From: Kosakonia sacchari SP1
GTDB taxonomy: Bacteria; Pseudomonadota; Gammaproteobacteria; Enterobacterales; Enterobacteriaceae
DNA: 64,000 nt
Assembly (NCBI RefSeq): GCF_000300455.3
Contig: NZ_CP007215.2
Coordinates: 1,860,001-1,924,000, forward strand
Direction: 5' to 3'
Shown: positions 49,363 through 62,405 of the stretch, in pieces
Layout of the letters: the number at the start of each line of letters is the position of its first letter
Numbering within the stretch: position 1 is the first letter of the stretch
The notes under the pieces: generated by a model
Told to the model about the DNA's origin: nothing
Seen by the model: only the letters and a program-made list of their open reading frames with translations
Database searches by the model: none
Translations under genes and position numbers: made by a program

Positions 49363-49920
49363 ATGAAAAAAGTGGCGGTGTTGTTGGCGCCCGGTTTTGA
49401 AGAAGCGGAAGCGATTATCACCATTGATATTTTGCGCCGCTTGCAGATTGAGGTCGAAACGCTGGCTTGTGCGGAATCCCGCGCGGTGGTCAGTTATCAT
49501 AATATCCCCATGGTGGCAGACAGCACGCTGGCCGAGCGGCAGCAGACGCTGTATGACGCCATCGTGCTGCCCGGTGGTCCGCAGGGCAGCGTCAACCTCG
49601 CCGCCAACCCGGCGGTGCTGCAATTTGTTGAACATCATGACGCGGCAGGCAAATTCATTTGCCCAATCTGTTCGGCCGCCGCGCGCGTGCTGGGCGCGAA
49701 CGGCTTACTGAAAGGTCGCCGCTATGTTTGCTCCGGCGATTTATATGAAAACGTGCGTGACGGCGAATACGTTGATGCACCGGTGGTGGAAGATGGCAAC
49801 CTGATCAGCGGCAAAGGTCTGGGGCTGGCTTTCGATTTTGCTTTAACGATAGCCGCGCGCCTGCAAGGGAGCGAAATCGCGGCGCGAGATCACGCCGAGC
49901 ATATCTACTATAGCTGGTGA
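49363..49920 (+). CDS. DJ-1/PfpI family protein (YajL-like)
   Basis: A 185-residue class I glutamine-amidotransferase-like protein. The start MKKVAVLLAPGFEEAEAI carries the conserved Glu near residue 14. The nucleophile elbow is CPICSAAARVL with Cys103, equivalent to DJ-1 Cys106. Relatives act as chaperones, glyoxalases or deglycases under carbonyl or oxidative stress. AAGGAG lies upstream. It stands alone between yecJ and the arabinose operon, and E. coli has no copy at this place as far as I recall. Confidence 0.87.
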   Translation: MKKVAVLLAPGFEEAEAIITIDILRRLQIEVETLACAESRAVVSYHNIPMVADSTLAERQQTLYDAIVLPGGPQGSVNLAANPAVLQFVEHHDAAGKFICPICSAAARVLGANGLLKGRRYVCSGDLYENVRDGEYVDAPVVEDGNLISGKGLGLAFDFALTIAARLQGSEIAARDHAEHIYYSW

Positions 49921-50237
49921 TTTTTCTGCCCGGATGCACCCTGTATCCGGGCACAAGGATAAGCTGGCTGACGTTATGGATTATCCTGCTTTTACCCCTC
50001 TTATTTGTCAGACAAAAACGGCTGATTTTATGTGATAAATCGCTGAATTTATGTACGGAATTACTGTAATTCAGCCGTGTGATGCCGCTCTCCTATGGAG
50101 AATCAATTTCCCGCTAAAACTATTTCCAGCACAGAGCTCCAGTGACGTATGGACTCTAATGCCTTGTTTTATGAACTTTTAAAAGACCTGATGAGTTGTT
50201 TTCCCTACATAAAAGAATGCTAAAGCTGGAGTTTACC
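49921..50237 (+). promoter_or_regulatory. araFGH regulatory region with candidate AraC half-sites
   Basis: This 317-base spacer has no gene. TATGGA-CTCTA-ATGC at 50148-50162 has the same spacing and core as the AraC araI1 half-site. A weaker TATGAA begins 22 bases further at 50170, and another TATGGA lies at 50094. Together they suggest AraC control of the transporter. No clear CRP palindrome was found. Confidence 0.5.
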
Positions 50238-51218
50238 ATGCACAAATTCACTAAAGCGTTGGCGGCCATCGGCCTGGCTGCCGTTATGTCACAATCCGCT
50301 ATCGCTGAAACCATGAAGCTCGGATTTCTGGTTAAACAACCGGAAGAGCCATGGTTCCAGACGGAGTGGAGATTCGCCGACAAGGCAGGCAAAGATTTAG
50401 GTTTTGAAGTGATCAAAATCGCCGTTCCTGACGGCGAGAAAACCCTGAACGCCATTGATAGCCTGGCGGCCAGCGGCGCGAAAGGGTTTGTTATCTGTAC
50501 TCCCGACCCGAAACTGGGTTCGGCAATTGTTGCCAAAGCCCGTGGGTACGACATGAAAGTCATCACTGTCGATGACCAGTTCGTCAATGCGAAAGGCGAG
50601 CCGATGACCTCTGTGCCGCTGGTCATGATGGCGGCAAGCGAGATTGGCGCACGTCAGGGGCAAGAGCTTTATAAAGAGATGCAAAAACGCGGCTGGGATG
50701 TGAAACAGACCGGCGTGATGGCGATTACCGCTAACGAGCTGGATACCGCTCGCCGCCGTACCACTGGCTCCATGGACGCGCTGAAAAAAGCCGGTTTCCC
50801 GGAAAAACAGATCTATCAGGTGCCGACAAAATCGAACGATATCCCCGGTGCATTTGATGCCGGCAACTCCCTGCTGGTACAGCATCCGGAAGTGAAACAC
50901 TGGCTGGTGCTGGGCATGAATGACAACACCGTGCTTGGCGGTGTGCGTGCCACGGAAGGGCAGGGCTTTAAAGCGGCAGATGTTATCGGTATCGGCATTA
51001 ACGGCGTGGATGCAGTAAGCGAGCTGTCCAAAGCACAGGCGACGGGCTTCTTCGGTTCTCTGCTGCCAAGCCCGGATGTTCACGGCTATAAAACCAGTGA
51101 GATGCTGTACAACTGGGTGACCAAAGGCGCAGAACCGCCAAAATTCACCGCCGTTACGGATGTGGTGTTGATCACCCGCGATAACTTCAAAGAAGAGCTG
51201 GCGAAAAAAGGACTGTAA
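50238..51218 (+). CDS. araF: L-arabinose-binding periplasmic protein
   Basis: AraF delivers L-arabinose to the AraGH importer. From MHKFTKALAAIGLAAVMSQS it has 326 residues (E. coli 329). The 23-residue signal peptide ends SAIAE, and the mature sequence MKLGFLVKQPEEPWFQTEW carries sugar-binding residues. CTGGAG lies before the ATG; an upstream in-frame start is not used by the family. A strong hairpin follows the stop and probably stabilises the araF part of the mRNA. Confidence 0.96.
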   Translation: MHKFTKALAAIGLAAVMSQSAIAETMKLGFLVKQPEEPWFQTEWRFADKAGKDLGFEVIKIAVPDGEKTLNAIDSLAASGAKGFVICTPDPKLGSAIVAKARGYDMKVITVDDQFVNAKGEPMTSVPLVMMAASEIGARQGQELYKEMQKRGWDVKQTGVMAITANELDTARRRTTGSMDALKKAGFPEKQIYQVPTKSNDIPGAFDAGNSLLVQHPEVKHWLVLGMNDNTVLGGVRATEGQGFKAADVIGIGINGVDAVSELSKAQATGFFGSLLPSPDVHGYKTSEMLYNWVTKGAEPPKFTAVTDVVLITRDNFKEELAKKGL

Positions 51219-51233
51219 TTCTCTGTTGGTTGC

Positions 51234-51255
51234 GCTCCCCGCCTAAGCGGGGAGC
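51234..51255 (+). other. mRNA-stabilising hairpin between araF and araG
   Basis: A perfect 9-bp GC-rich stem (51234-51242 with 51247-51255), tetraloop CTAA, no T-run. It is more likely a 3'-end protector or partial attenuator than a full terminator, which would give more AraF than AraGH. Confidence 0.75.
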
Positions 51256-51288
51256 CAGACGTACAATGAACTGTTTTGCGGAGACGTT

Positions 51289-52803
51289 ATGCAACAGTCT
51301 ACTCCTTACCTCTCGTTTCGCGGCATCGGCAAGACATTCCCCGGTGTGAAAGCGCTCAGCGAGATCAGTTTTGATTGTTACGCCGGGCAGGTTCACGCCT
51401 TGATGGGCGAGAACGGTGCCGGTAAATCAACGCTACTTAAAATCCTCAGCGGCAACTACGCGCCGACAACCGGTACGCTGGCAATAAAAGGAGAAGAGGT
51501 CTCCTTTGCCGATACGACCGCCGCGCTGAATGCCGGGGTGGCCATCATTTACCAGGAGCTGCATCTGGTGCCGGAAATGACCGTCGCCGAGAACATCTAC
51601 CTGGGTCAGTTGCCGCATAAAAGCGGCATTGTGAACCGCTCCCTGCTCAACTATGAAGCGGGTTTGCAGCTTCAACATCTGGGGCTGGATATCGACCCAC
51701 AAACGCCGCTGAAATACCTCTCCATTGGTCAATGGCAGATGGTGGAAATTGCCAAGGCACTGGCGCGTAACGCCAAAATTATCGCCTTCGATGAGCCAAC
51801 CAGTTCCCTTTCCGCGCGTGAGATCGACAACCTGTTTCGCGTGATCCGCGAGCTGCGTAAAGAGGGGCGTGTCATCCTTTATGTCTCGCATCGCATGGAA
51901 GAGATATTTGCCCTCAGCGATGCCATTACGGTGTTCAAAGATGGTCGCTATGTGCGCACCTTTACTGATATGCAGCAGATCAATCATGACCAGCTAGTGC
52001 AGGCGATGGTAGGGCGCGAGCTGGGCGATATTTACGGCTGGCAGCCGCGCGAATATGGCGAGCAACGTCTGCGCCTGGAGCAGGTGAAAGCGCCGGGCGT
52101 ACGTACGCCGATTAGCCTGAGTGTACGCAGCGGGGAAATCGTCGGCCTGTTTGGGTTGGTCGGTGCCGGTCGCAGCGAGTTGATGAAAGGGCTGTTTGGC
52201 GGAACACAGATCACCGAAGGGCAGGTGTTTATTGACGGCGAGCTGGTCAATATTCACAAACCTGCTCACGCTATTCGTGCTGGCATGATGTTGTGCCCGG
52301 AGGATCGCAAAGCCGAAGGCATTATTCCGGTGCACTCGGTGCAGGAGAACATCAACATCAGCGCCCGGCGCAAATACATTCGCGCAGGGTGTCTCATCAA
52401 CAACGGCTGGGAGAGCGAAAACGCCGAGCACCACATTCGCTCGCTCAATATCAAAACGCCGGGCGCGGATCAGCTGATTATGAATCTCTCCGGCGGTAAC
52501 CAGCAGAAAGCCATTCTTGGCCGCTGGTTATCGGAAGAGATGAAGGTGATCTTGCTCGATGAGCCTACGCGTGGGATTGACGTCGGGGCGAAACATGAAA
52601 TCTACAACGTGATTTATGCGCTGGCGGCACGTGGCGTGGCGGTGCTGTTTGCCTCCAGTGATTTGCCGGAAGTCCTCGGCGTCGCCGACCGTATTGTGGT
52701 GATGCGTGAAGGCGAAATAGCCGGTGAGTTGTTACACGGTCAGGGCGATGAACAGCAGGCGCTGAGCCTTGCGATGCCGAAAGTGAGCCAGGCTGTCGCC
52801 TGA
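51289..52803 (+). CDS. araG: L-arabinose ABC transporter ATP-binding protein
   Basis: AraG is the fused double ATPase of the arabinose importer. The 504 residues equal E. coli AraG. The first half has Walker [10 protein letters not shown] and signature [12 protein letters not shown]. The second half has the divergent Walker-like [11 protein letters not shown] and signature [12 protein letters not shown]. It lies 70 bases after araF and 14 before araH. Confidence 0.97.
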   Translation: MQQSTPYLSFRGIGKTFPGVKALSEISFDCYAGQVHALMGENGAGKSTLLKILSGNYAPTTGTLAIKGEEVSFADTTAALNAGVAIIYQELHLVPEMTVAENIYLGQLPHKSGIVNRSLLNYEAGLQLQHLGLDIDPQTPLKYLSIGQWQMVEIAKALARNAKIIAFDEPTSSLSAREIDNLFRVIRELRKEGRVILYVSHRMEEIFALSDAITVFKDGRYVRTFTDMQQINHDQLVQAMVGRELGDIYGWQPREYGEQRLRLEQVKAPGVRTPISLSVRSGEIVGLFGLVGAGRSELMKGLFGGTQITEGQVFIDGELVNIHKPAHAIRAGMMLCPEDRKAEGIIPVHSVQENINISARRKYIRAGCLINNGWESENAEHHIRSLNIKTPGADQLIMNLSGGNQQKAILGRWLSEEMKVILLDEPTRGIDVGAKHEIYNVIYALAARGVAVLFASSDLPEVLGVADRIVVMREGEIAGELLHGQGDEQQALSLAMPKVSQAVA

Positions 52804-52817
52804 GTGAGGAGAATACG

Positions 52818-53798
52818 ATGTCATCTTTAACTACGTCTCGCGCGCCGAAATCGGCGTTCAGCTTCGGGCGCATCTGGGATCAGTTCGGCATGCTGGTGGT
52901 GTTCGCCGTCCTGTTCATTGGTTGCGCTGTTTTCGTGCCGAACTTTGCCTCTTTCGTCAATATGAAAGGGCTGGGGCTGGCGATATCCATGTCCGGCATG
53001 GTGGCCTGCGGCATGCTTTTTTGCCTGGCCTCCGGCGATTTCGACCTCTCTGTGGCGTCTGTGATTGCCTGTGCCGGGGTGACCACGGCGGTAGTGATCA
53101 ACCTTAGCGAAAGCCTGTGGATTGGCGTATTTGCCGGGTTGCTACTTGGCGTGGTGAGCGGTTTTATTAACGGATTTGTCATCGCACGTTTGAAAATCAA
53201 TGCTCTGATAACCACACTTGCGACCATGCAGATTGTGCGCGGGTTGGCCTATATCATCTCCGATGGTAAAGCGGTGGGGATCGAAGATGAGCGCTTCTTC
53301 ACCCTCGGTTATGCCAACTGGCTCGGCCTGCCTGCGCCTATCTGGCTGACGGTCGGCTGCCTGATTATTTTTGGTTTCCTGCTCAATAAAACCACCTTTG
53401 GTCGCAATACACTGGCGATTGGCGGTAACGAAGAGGCGGCGAGACTGGCGGGTGTGCCGGTAGTCAGAACCAAGATCATTATCTTTGTGCTCTCAGGCCT
53501 TGTGTCAGCGGCGGCGGGGATTATTCTTGCTTCACGTATGACCAGCGGCCAGCCAATGACTTCGATCGGTTATGAGCTGATTGTCATTTCAGCCTGTGTG
53601 CTGGGTGGCGTGTCGCTGAAAGGTGGCATCGGTAAGATTTCCTACGTTGTGGCCGGGATTTTGATTCTGGGGACCGTGGAAAACGCCATGAACCTGCTGA
53701 ATATCTCTCCCTTCTCGCAATACGTTGTGCGCGGCTTGATCCTGCTGGCGGCGGTGATTTTCGACCGCTACAAACAAAAGGCCAAACGCACAGTTTGA
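52818..53798 (+). CDS. araH: L-arabinose ABC transporter permease
   Basis: AraH is the membrane channel of the arabinose importer. The 326 residues (E. coli 328) carry about ten membrane segments. The conserved GGNEEAARLAGVPVVRTKI loop contacts the ATPase. GAGGAG lies 6-7 bases before the ATG. It is the last gene of araFGH. Confidence 0.96.
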   Translation: MSSLTTSRAPKSAFSFGRIWDQFGMLVVFAVLFIGCAVFVPNFASFVNMKGLGLAISMSGMVACGMLFCLASGDFDLSVASVIACAGVTTAVVINLSESLWIGVFAGLLLGVVSGFINGFVIARLKINALITTLATMQIVRGLAYIISDGKAVGIEDERFFTLGYANWLGLPAPIWLTVGCLIIFGFLLNKTTFGRNTLAIGGNEEAARLAGVPVVRTKIIIFVLSGLVSAAAGIILASRMTSGQPMTSIGYELIVISACVLGGVSLKGGIGKISYVVAGILILGTVENAMNLLNISPFSQYVVRGLILLAAVIFDRYKQKAKRTV

Positions 53799-53963
53799 TG
53801 CTTTTTGATTAAATTTTGCACACAACCTTATAGTTTAACTCCAGACCTTACCAGCCGCTAATCCGGCTGGTAAGTCATGTTTAAAATGGCGAGCAGCGTC
53901 ACACTGTCTATACTTACATGGCTAATGATAATGAGACGTTAATGAAAAACGGCTCTCATCTGA

Positions 53964-56190
<2,227 letters not shown>

Positions 56191-56196
56191 GGTAAC

Positions 56197-56222
56197 AACG
56201 CTCCCGCTCATGCGGGGGCGTT
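56197..56222. terminator. Hairpin between otsA and uspC
   Basis: An 11-bp GC-rich stem with one G-T pair and a 4-base loop between convergent genes. The T-run is short, so it may act as a weak terminator for both. Confidence 0.7.
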
Positions 56223-56648
56223 CTACGCGCTTAACGGCACTAACAGCACATCAACTTCACTGGCCTGGACAATGCTTTTCGCCGAGCAGACGGCGCGCGA
56301 GAAAAACGTCTGATTGTGATTACCGCACACCACTAAATCGACATCCTGGGTGTGACAAGTATGAAGAATATGCTTGCTCAGCTCGCCGGAGGCGATCAGC
56401 GCCTGTTCGATGGGATAATTCGCGTTGCGCACCAGCTCATCCAGAAACTGCTGTGTCTCTTCCTGCAACACTTCACGGACGTTTTCCATCATCGGTGCTG
56501 CAAGCTGGTTATACAGTTCCGGGTCAGCGGCTAAGGTAATCAGTGTGATACGGGCACTGGAAGGGCGGGCGATATCGACCGCTTTTGCCAGCAATTGTTG
56601 GCTTTCTGGCGTAACGGCTACGGCGACCAAAAGATGTGCATAAGCCAT
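56223..56648 (-). CDS. uspC: Universal stress protein C
   Basis: A 141-residue UspA-fold protein (E. coli UspC 142). It starts with YAHLLVAVAVTPESQQLLAKA, and VDLVVCGNHNQTFFSR is the loop near the nucleotide site. E. coli UspC helps under salt and UV stress, scaffolds KdpDE and supports motility. Its position beside flhDC and otsBA is the same as in E. coli. Confidence 0.95.
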   Translation of the reverse strand: MAYAHLLVAVAVTPESQQLLAKAVDIARPSSARITLITLAADPELYNQLAAPMMENVREVLQEETQQFLDELVRNANYPIEQALIASGELSKHILHTCHTQDVDLVVCGNHNQTFFSRAVCSAKSIVQASEVDVLLVPLSA

Positions 56649-57144
56649 TTTTACTCCCCGATTGAATCAAATTTTTCTCACCATTACTCCGATTCTTAAA
56701 CCAGTGCAACCTGTGAATATGGCAGGGATGTGAAGGTTATCATAAATATTCATTAATTATTCTTACGTAACGGTATGCTCGCGCTTTAATCACCTTAACC
56801 GATTTTAAAAGCTTAACTAAAATTAAGAGAATTTAAGATCGAATTGTTAAATTATCAACCGCAATGATTAACAAAAGTGCAATGGTTACTTCGGGTGATT
56901 AATTAAGATCACTTAAACCATAATATATTGTTTTATATCACTTTTTATATTTGTTTCTTCAGTAGATACATATTGTCAAATGTAAATAGGGCAGCATCCT
57001 AATCCTCCGACCAGTTAACGTGGGTGAGAGGGCGTTTTGCATGCCTATTCGGACAATTGGAATAGAAAAGGGGGTTGATCGCTCAAAAAAACACCAAATC
57101 ACAAGCGAGACTGATAGATTTATTGTCCATATTCGCGTAAATTA

Positions 57145-57160
57145 TGTGACGTGGATCACA
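57145..57160 (+). promoter_or_regulatory. CRP-binding site of flhDC
   Basis: TGTGA-CGTGGA-TCACA is a perfect consensus half-site pair. Its centre lies about 72 bases before the predicted start of transcription, matching the class I position known for E. coli flhDC. Confidence 0.88.
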
Positions 57161-57188
57161 AAAATTTCAAATTTCCGCACTGGTCAGA

Positions 57189-57217
57189 TTGTATGTGGCA
57201 GCACCTACGAGTACAGT
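57189..57217 (+). promoter_or_regulatory. Probable flhDC sigma-70 promoter
   Basis: TTGTAT, 17 bases, TACAGT. Transcription would start near 57224, giving a leader of about 200 bases, the length known for E. coli. Confidence 0.65.
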
Positions 57218-57425
57218 TGCGTCGAATTAGGAAAAATCTTAGTTCTTTGTAAGAAATGATTAAGAACGTTGTAAGGCAATTAACATTTGAGCGAAGCGCC
57301 TTATCGCAAGATCCTAGTCAGTTATGCATTTAGCCTTTCTTTTTTATACCGGGTTTTTTCCCGGCGACATCACGGGGTGCGGCTTAGCCGCATAAGATAC
57401 AAGTTGGTTATTCGGGATGGGAAAA

Positions 57426-57776
57426 ATGCATACATCCGAGTTGCTGAAACATGTTTATGACATTAATTTGTCGTATTTACTTCTTGCTCAGCGTTTGATC
57501 AGCCAGGACAAAGCGTCCGCCATGTTCCGTCTTGGTATTAATGAAGAGATGGCGACCACACTGGTTGAGTTAACCCTTCCGCAAATGGTGAAGTTGGCTG
57601 AAACCAATCAGCTGATTTGCCAGTTCCGTTTTGACAATCATCAGACCATCACTCGTCTGACCCAAGAGTCACGCGTGGACGATTTACAGCAAGTTCACAC
57701 CGGGATTTTACTTTCAACCCGCCTGCTGAATGAGTCTTCACAGACTGGCGACGCGGCCCGGAAGAAAAGGGCGTAA
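57426..57776 (+). CDS. flhD: Flagellar master regulator subunit FlhD
   Basis: FlhD joins FlhC in the FlhD4C2 complex that activates class 2 flagellar promoters. From [20 protein letters not shown] it has 116 residues, as in E. coli. Cys65 of the inter-subunit disulfide is present. An in-frame ATG three codons upstream is a possible start. It ends two bases before flhC. Confidence 0.96.
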   Translation: MHTSELLKHVYDINLSYLLLAQRLISQDKASAMFRLGINEEMATTLVELTLPQMVKLAETNQLICQFRFDNHQTITRLTQESRVDDLQQVHTGILLSTRLLNESSQTGDAARKKRA

Positions 57777-57778
57777 AG

Positions 57779-58357
57779 ATGAGCGAAAAAAGCATTGTTC
57801 AGGAAGCACGCGATATTCAGTTAGCAATGGAACTGATTACGCTGGGTGCGCGTTTACAAATGTTGGAGAGTGAGACGCAGCTTAGCCGCGGCCGTCTTAT
57901 CAAACTCTACAAAGAGTTGCGTGGTAGCCCGCCGCCGAAAGGTATGCTGCCATTCTCCACCGACTGGTTTATGACCTGGGAACAAAATATCCACGCGTCT
58001 ATGTTCTGTAACGCATGGCAATTTTTGTTGAAAACAGGCCTTTGCAGCGGCGTTGACGCAGTCATCAAAGCATACCGACTTTACCTCGAACAATGCCCTC
58101 ATGCTGAGGAAGGACCGCTGCTGGCGCTGACTCGTGCCTGGACGTTGGTTCGCTTCGTGGAAAGCGGAATGCTGGAGTTGTCTCGCTGCAATTGCTGTGG
58201 TGGTAATTTTATTACTCACGCACATCAGCCTGTTGGTAGCTTTGCCTGCAGTTTATGCCAGCCGCCGTCCCGCGCGGTAAAAAGACGTAAACTTTCCCAG
58301 GATGCTGCCGATATTATTCCACAACTGCTGGATGAACAGATCGATCAGGCTGTTTAA
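57779..58357 (+). CDS. flhC: Flagellar master regulator subunit FlhC
   Basis: FlhC provides most of the DNA contacts of FlhD4C2. The 192 residues equal E. coli FlhC. The zinc-binding Cys137, Cys140, Cys157 and Cys160 are all in place (CNCCGGNF and FACSLC). It starts 2 bases after flhD, so the two are coupled. Confidence 0.97.
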   Translation: MSEKSIVQEARDIQLAMELITLGARLQMLESETQLSRGRLIKLYKELRGSPPPKGMLPFSTDWFMTWEQNIHASMFCNAWQFLLKTGLCSGVDAVIKAYRLYLEQCPHAEEGPLLALTRAWTLVRFVESGMLELSRCNCCGGNFITHAHQPVGSFACSLCQPPSRAVKRRKLSQDAADIIPQLLDEQIDQAV

Positions 58358-58380
58358 CCGAATACAGGTGGAAACACTCC

Positions 58381-58415
58381 AGCAGCGGTGCAGTTATGCC
58401 GCTGCTTTTTTTTTA
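58381..58415 (+). terminator. Terminator after flhDC
   Basis: AGCAGCGG/CCGCTGCT 8-bp stem with a 10-base loop and nine T residues. It separates flhDC from motA. Confidence 0.9.
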
Positions 58416-58483
58416 CCTGTCACTCGTGTTAACCCTTTGAAATGTTTATCCCGAGCCTTAGTCATTAGCAGAAGGATGATGTC

Positions 58484-59371
58484 GTGCTTATCGTATTAGG
58501 TTACCTGGTTGTTCTTGGTGCAGTCTTTGGCGGTTATATGATGACCGGCGGAGAACTTGGGGCACTTTATCAACCGTCTGAACTGATCATCATCGGGGGC
58601 GCGGGGGTAGGTGCATTCATCGTTGGCAACAACGGTAAAGCCATCAAAGGAACGCTGAAAGCGATGCCTTTGCTGTTTCGCCGTTCGAAGTACACCAAAA
58701 GTATGTATATGGACTTGCTGGCGCTGCTGTATCGCCTGATGGCGAAATCACGTCAGCAAGGGATGTTCTCTCTGGAACGGGATATTGAAAACCCGAAAGA
58801 GAGCGAGATTTTCGCCAGCTACCCGCGCATTCTCGCGGATGCGACGATGCTTGAATTTATCGTGGATTATCTGCGACTTATCATCAGCGGCAACATGAAT
58901 ACCTTCGAAATTGAAGCGCTGATGGATGAAGAGATTGAGACCCATGAAAGTGAAGCCGAAGTCCCGGCGAACGCGCTGGCGATGGTCGGTGACTCACTTC
59001 CGGCGTTCGGTATCGTGGCGGCGGTAATGGGTGTGGTCCATGCGCTGGCCTCAGCGGATCGTCCGGCGGCGGAGTTGGGTGCGCTGATTGCGCATGCGAT
59101 GGTGGGAACTTTCCTCGGTATTTTGTTGGCATACGGTTTTATCTCTCCGCTGGCAAGCGTACTTCGCCAGAAGAGTGCGGAGACCGCCAAAATGATGCAG
59201 TGCGTGAAGATAACCCTGCTGTCGAACCTGAACGGTTATGCGCCGCCGATCGCGGTTGAGTTTGGTCGTAAAACACTGTACTCCAGCGAGCGCCCGTCGT
59301 TTATCGAACTGGACGAACATGTTCGTGCGGTCAGAAACCCTAACCAACAGACGACGACTGAGGACGCATGA
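58484..59371 (+). CDS. motA: Flagellar motor stator protein MotA
   Basis: MotA forms the proton channel and pushes on FliG. The 295 residues equal E. coli MotA. Four membrane segments flank a large cytoplasmic loop carrying the charged residues that contact FliG ([15 protein letters not shown] region), and [20 protein letters not shown] is helix 3 with the essential Pro. The start is GTG at 58484 after AGAAGGATG. motB overlaps by 4 bases. Confidence 0.97.
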   Translation: MLIVLGYLVVLGAVFGGYMMTGGELGALYQPSELIIIGGAGVGAFIVGNNGKAIKGTLKAMPLLFRRSKYTKSMYMDLLALLYRLMAKSRQQGMFSLERDIENPKESEIFASYPRILADATMLEFIVDYLRLIISGNMNTFEIEALMDEEIETHESEAEVPANALAMVGDSLPAFGIVAAVMGVVHALASADRPAAELGALIAHAMVGTFLGILLAYGFISPLASVLRQKSAETAKMMQCVKITLLSNLNGYAPPIAVEFGRKTLYSSERPSFIELDEHVRAVRNPNQQTTTEDA

Positions 59372-60327
59372 AAAACCAGTCCCATCCGATCGTCGTAGTT
59401 AGACGAAAAAAACATAAAGGTCACGGTGGCGGCGGACACGGCTCCTGGAAAATTGCCTATGCCGACTTTATGACGGCGATGATGGCGTTTTTCCTGGTGA
59501 TGTGGCTTATCTCCATCTCCAGCCCGAAAGAGCTTATCCAGATTGCGGAGTATTTCCGCACGCCGCTGGCAACTGCGGTCACGGGTGGGCCGAGAATTTC
59601 GAATAGCGACAGCCCCATTCCGGGCGGTGGCGATGACTACACACAGCAACAGGGCGAAGTACAAAAACAGCCCAATATTGACGACCTGAAAAAACGCATG
59701 GAGCAGTCGCGCTTGAGTAAATTGCGCGGCGATCTGGACCAGTTAATTGAAGCCGATCCCAAATTGCGCGCCTTGCGCCCGCATTTGAAAATCGACCTGG
59801 TACAGGAAGGGTTGCGCATACAGATTATCGATAGCCAGAACCGGCCGATGTTTAAAACCGGCAGCGCGGAAGTCGAACCTTATATGCGCGATATTTTACG
59901 GGCGATTGCGCCAGTACTGAATGGTATTCCGAACAAAGTGAGCCTCTCCGGTCACACCGACGATGCCCCTTATGCTAACGGCGATAAAGGGTACAGCAAC
60001 TGGGAGCTTTCCGCCGATCGCGCTAACGCGTCGCGCCGCGAGCTGGTTGCCGGTGGCCTGGATGATGGCAAAGTGATGCGCGTTGTTGGCATGGCGGCAA
60101 CCATGCGCCTGGTCAACCGCGGCCCGGATGAAGCCATCAACCGCCGAATTAGTCTTTTGGTGCTGAACAAACAAGCAGAAGCGGCCATTCTGCATGAGAA
60201 CGCCGAAAGTCAGAGTGCGCCAATAAGCGCGATTACACAGCCAGAGCCAGCGGCAGCGGCAGCACCCGCGCCAGCAGCCTCGTCTCCGGCAGCAGTTCCT
60301 ACGTCGCCACAAGCCAATCCGAGGTGA
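59368..60327 (+). CDS. motB: Flagellar motor stator protein MotB
   Basis: MotB anchors the stator to peptidoglycan and carries the proton-binding Asp. The 319 residues are a little longer than E. coli (308). Asp33 in [11 protein letters not shown] is the proton site (Asp32 in E. coli; one extra Gly upstream). One membrane segment follows, then the plug and the OmpA-like domain ([10 protein letters not shown]). The C-terminal ~40 residues are a Pro/Ala-rich tail. Confidence 0.96.
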   Translation: MKNQSHPIVVVRRKKHKGHGGGGHGSWKIAYADFMTAMMAFFLVMWLISISSPKELIQIAEYFRTPLATAVTGGPRISNSDSPIPGGGDDYTQQQGEVQKQPNIDDLKKRMEQSRLSKLRGDLDQLIEADPKLRALRPHLKIDLVQEGLRIQIIDSQNRPMFKTGSAEVEPYMRDILRAIAPVLNGIPNKVSLSGHTDDAPYANGDKGYSNWELSADRANASRRELVAGGLDDGKVMRVVGMAATMRLVNRGPDEAINRRISLLVLNKQAEAAILHENAESQSAPISAITQPEPAAAAAPAPAASSPAAVPTSPQANPR

Positions 60328-60331
60328 TAGC

Positions 60332-62383
60332 GTGAGCATGGATATTAGTGATTTTTACCAAACATTCTTTGATGAGGCCGACGAACTGTTGGCCGATATG
60401 GAACAACATTTATTGGATCTGGTGCCGGAAGCGCCGGATTCAGAACAGCTCAACGCCATCTTCCGTGCTGCTCACTCTATTAAAGGCGGTGCGGGTACAT
60501 TTGGCTTTACCATCTTGCAGGAAACAACCCACCTGATGGAGAACCTGCTTGATGAGGCTCGGCGTGGCGAGATGCAGCTCAACACCGACATTATCAACCT
60601 GTTTTTGGAAACCAAAGATATTATGCAGGAACAGCTCGATGCCTATAAAAGCTCGTCAGAGCCAGATGCCGCAAGCTTCGAATACATCTGCAATGCCCTG
60701 CGCCAGCTGGCGCTGGAGGCAAAAGGAGAGGTCGTTCCTGCCGCTGCGAATGGGGCAAAACTCTCTGTTGTAGAGACCGCACTGGCATCTGAAGCGACCG
60801 CGCCCGCCGCTGAAAACGACGGCAAACTGCGAATTGTCCTTTCTCGCCTGAAAGAGAGTGAAGTTGACTTACTCGAAGAAGAGCTGGGCAACCTCGGCAC
60901 GCTGAGCGATGTCGTGAAGGGGAAAAATAACCTGAGCGTGACGATCGACGGTGGCGTGAGCGAAGACGACATTATCGCGGTGCTGTGTTTTGTTATCGAA
61001 GCGGACCAAATTGCTTTCGAAAAAGCGGCACCCGCGCCCGCGGCAGCAGAAACTGCTGTTGAAGCCCCGGCGGAAGTGGCTGAAGCGCCGGCAGCAGCGG
61101 CTGTCCCGGCGGTGCAGGCGGCTCCTGCACCTGCACTGAAAGCGGTAGCGAAAGAGCAACCGGCTGGCCGTGAAAAACCGGCAGCCCGCGCCAGTGAATC
61201 GACCAGTATCCGTGTTGCGGTTGAAAAAGTTGACCAGTTGATCAACCTGGTTGGCGAACTGGTTATCACCCAGTCCATGCTGGCGCAGCGCTCTAACGAG
61301 CTGGATCCGGTAACGCACGGTGATTTAATAACCAGCATGAGCCAACTGCAACGCAACGCCCGCGACCTGCAGGAATCGGTGATGTCCATCCGTATGATGC
61401 CGATGGAATATGTCTTCAGCCGCTTCCCGCGCCTGGTTCGCGATCTGGCGAGCAAGCTTGATAAACAAGTAGAGCTGACGCTGCAGGGCAGCTCAACCGA
61501 ACTTGATAAGAGCTTGATCGAACGCATTATTGACCCGTTAACGCACCTGGTGCGTAACAGCCTCGACCACGGTATCGAAACGCCGGAAAAACGTGTGGAA
61601 GCAGGGAAGTCGCCTATCGGCAACCTGATCCTCTCGGCGGAACACCAGGGCGGGAACATCTGTATTGAAGTGACCGACGATGGTGCCGGCCTGAACCGTG
61701 AACGTATCCTGGCGAAAGCGATTTCGCAGGGGATGGCCGTGAACGAGAACATGACCGACGAAGAAGTAGGCATGCTGATTTTCGCGCCGGGCTTCTCCAC
61801 CGCTGAGCAGGTAACTGATGTTTCCGGACGCGGCGTGGGGATGGACGTGGTGAAACGTAACATCCAGGAGATGGGCGGTCACGTTGAAATCAAATCTAAG
61901 CAGGGCACTGGCACAACCATTCGTATCCTGCTGCCGCTGACGCTGGCGATCCTCGACGGCATGTCAGTAAAAGTGAACAACGAAGTCTTTATCCTGCCGT
62001 TAAACGCGGTAATGGAATCGCTGCAACCGCGTGAAGAAGATCTGCATCCGCTGGCCGGTGGTGAGCGCGTGCTGGAAGTGCGCGGTGAATACCTGCCGCT
62101 GGTTGAACTGTGGAAAGTCTTTGACGTTATGGGCGCGAAAACCGAGGCCACGCAGGGGATTGTCGTTATTCTGCAAAGCGCGGGTCGTCGCTATGCATTG
62201 CTGGTTGATCAACTGATTGGTCAGCATCAAGTGGTGGTGAAAAACCTGGAAAGCAACTATCGCAAAGTGCCGGGTATTTCCGCTGCCACTATCCTTGGGG
62301 ATGGTAGCGTTGCGCTGATCGTTGACGTATCAGCGTTGCAGGGATTGAATCGTGAACATCGTATGGCGCACACAGCCGCCTGA
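60332..62383 (+). CDS. cheA: Chemotaxis histidine kinase CheA
   Basis: CheA phosphorylates CheY and CheB in response to receptors. From the GTG at 60332 it has 683 residues (E. coli 654). His48 in [12 protein letters not shown] is the phosphorylated His of P1. P2 is followed by a long Ala/Pro linker at about residues 230-290, then the dimerisation, kinase (N box [11 protein letters not shown] box [11 protein letters not shown]) and CheW-like domains. GAGGTGAT lies just upstream of the GTG. It begins 4 bases after the motB stop. Confidence 0.97.
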   Translation: MSMDISDFYQTFFDEADELLADMEQHLLDLVPEAPDSEQLNAIFRAAHSIKGGAGTFGFTILQETTHLMENLLDEARRGEMQLNTDIINLFLETKDIMQEQLDAYKSSSEPDAASFEYICNALRQLALEAKGEVVPAAANGAKLSVVETALASEATAPAAENDGKLRIVLSRLKESEVDLLEEELGNLGTLSDVVKGKNNLSVTIDGGVSEDDIIAVLCFVIEADQIAFEKAAPAPAAAETAVEAPAEVAEAPAAAAVPAVQAAPAPALKAVAKEQPAGREKPAARASESTSIRVAVEKVDQLINLVGELVITQSMLAQRSNELDPVTHGDLITSMSQLQRNARDLQESVMSIRMMPMEYVFSRFPRLVRDLASKLDKQVELTLQGSSTELDKSLIERIIDPLTHLVRNSLDHGIETPEKRVEAGKSPIGNLILSAEHQGGNICIEVTDDGAGLNRERILAKAISQGMAVNENMTDEEVGMLIFAPGFSTAEQVTDVSGRGVGMDVVKRNIQEMGGHVEIKSKQGTGTTIRILLPLTLAILDGMSVKVNNEVFILPLNAVMESLQPREEDLHPLAGGERVLEVRGEYLPLVELWKVFDVMGAKTEATQGIVVILQSAGRRYALLVDQLIGQHQVVVKNLESNYRKVPGISAATILGDGSVALIVDVSALQGLNREHRMAHTAA

Positions 62384-62405
62384 TTTAGTTAAGAAGGTAT
62401 AAAAC

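Larger units (their letters stand above)
56649..57425 (+). promoter_or_regulatory. Long flhDC upstream regulatory region and leader
   Basis: A 777-base AT-rich spacer with no supported gene; the short frame at 57020-57259 crosses the CRP site and promoter and lacks a ribosome site. It holds the CRP site, the sigma-70 promoter and an about 200-base leader ending in two hairpins, 57349-57364 (CCGGG-T6-CCCGG) and 57378-57392 (TGCGGC-TTA-GCCGCA). In E. coli this region integrates many regulators (CRP, OmpR, RcsB, H-NS), and the leader is a target of CsrA and several small RNAs. Confidence 0.75.

Noticed and set aside
57020-57259. A 79-residue frame in the flhDC upstream region
   Set aside because: It runs across the CRP site and the predicted promoter, has no good ribosome site and no recognisable family.
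58416-58483. FliA promoter for motA
   Set aside because: A motAB FliA promoter is expected, but I found no segment matching TAAA-N15-GCCGATAA closely enough to report.
60643-61863. A 406-residue minus-strand frame opposite cheA
   Set aside because: Low-complexity Ser/Ala-rich translation complementary to the CheA linker and kinase domain; no ribosome site.
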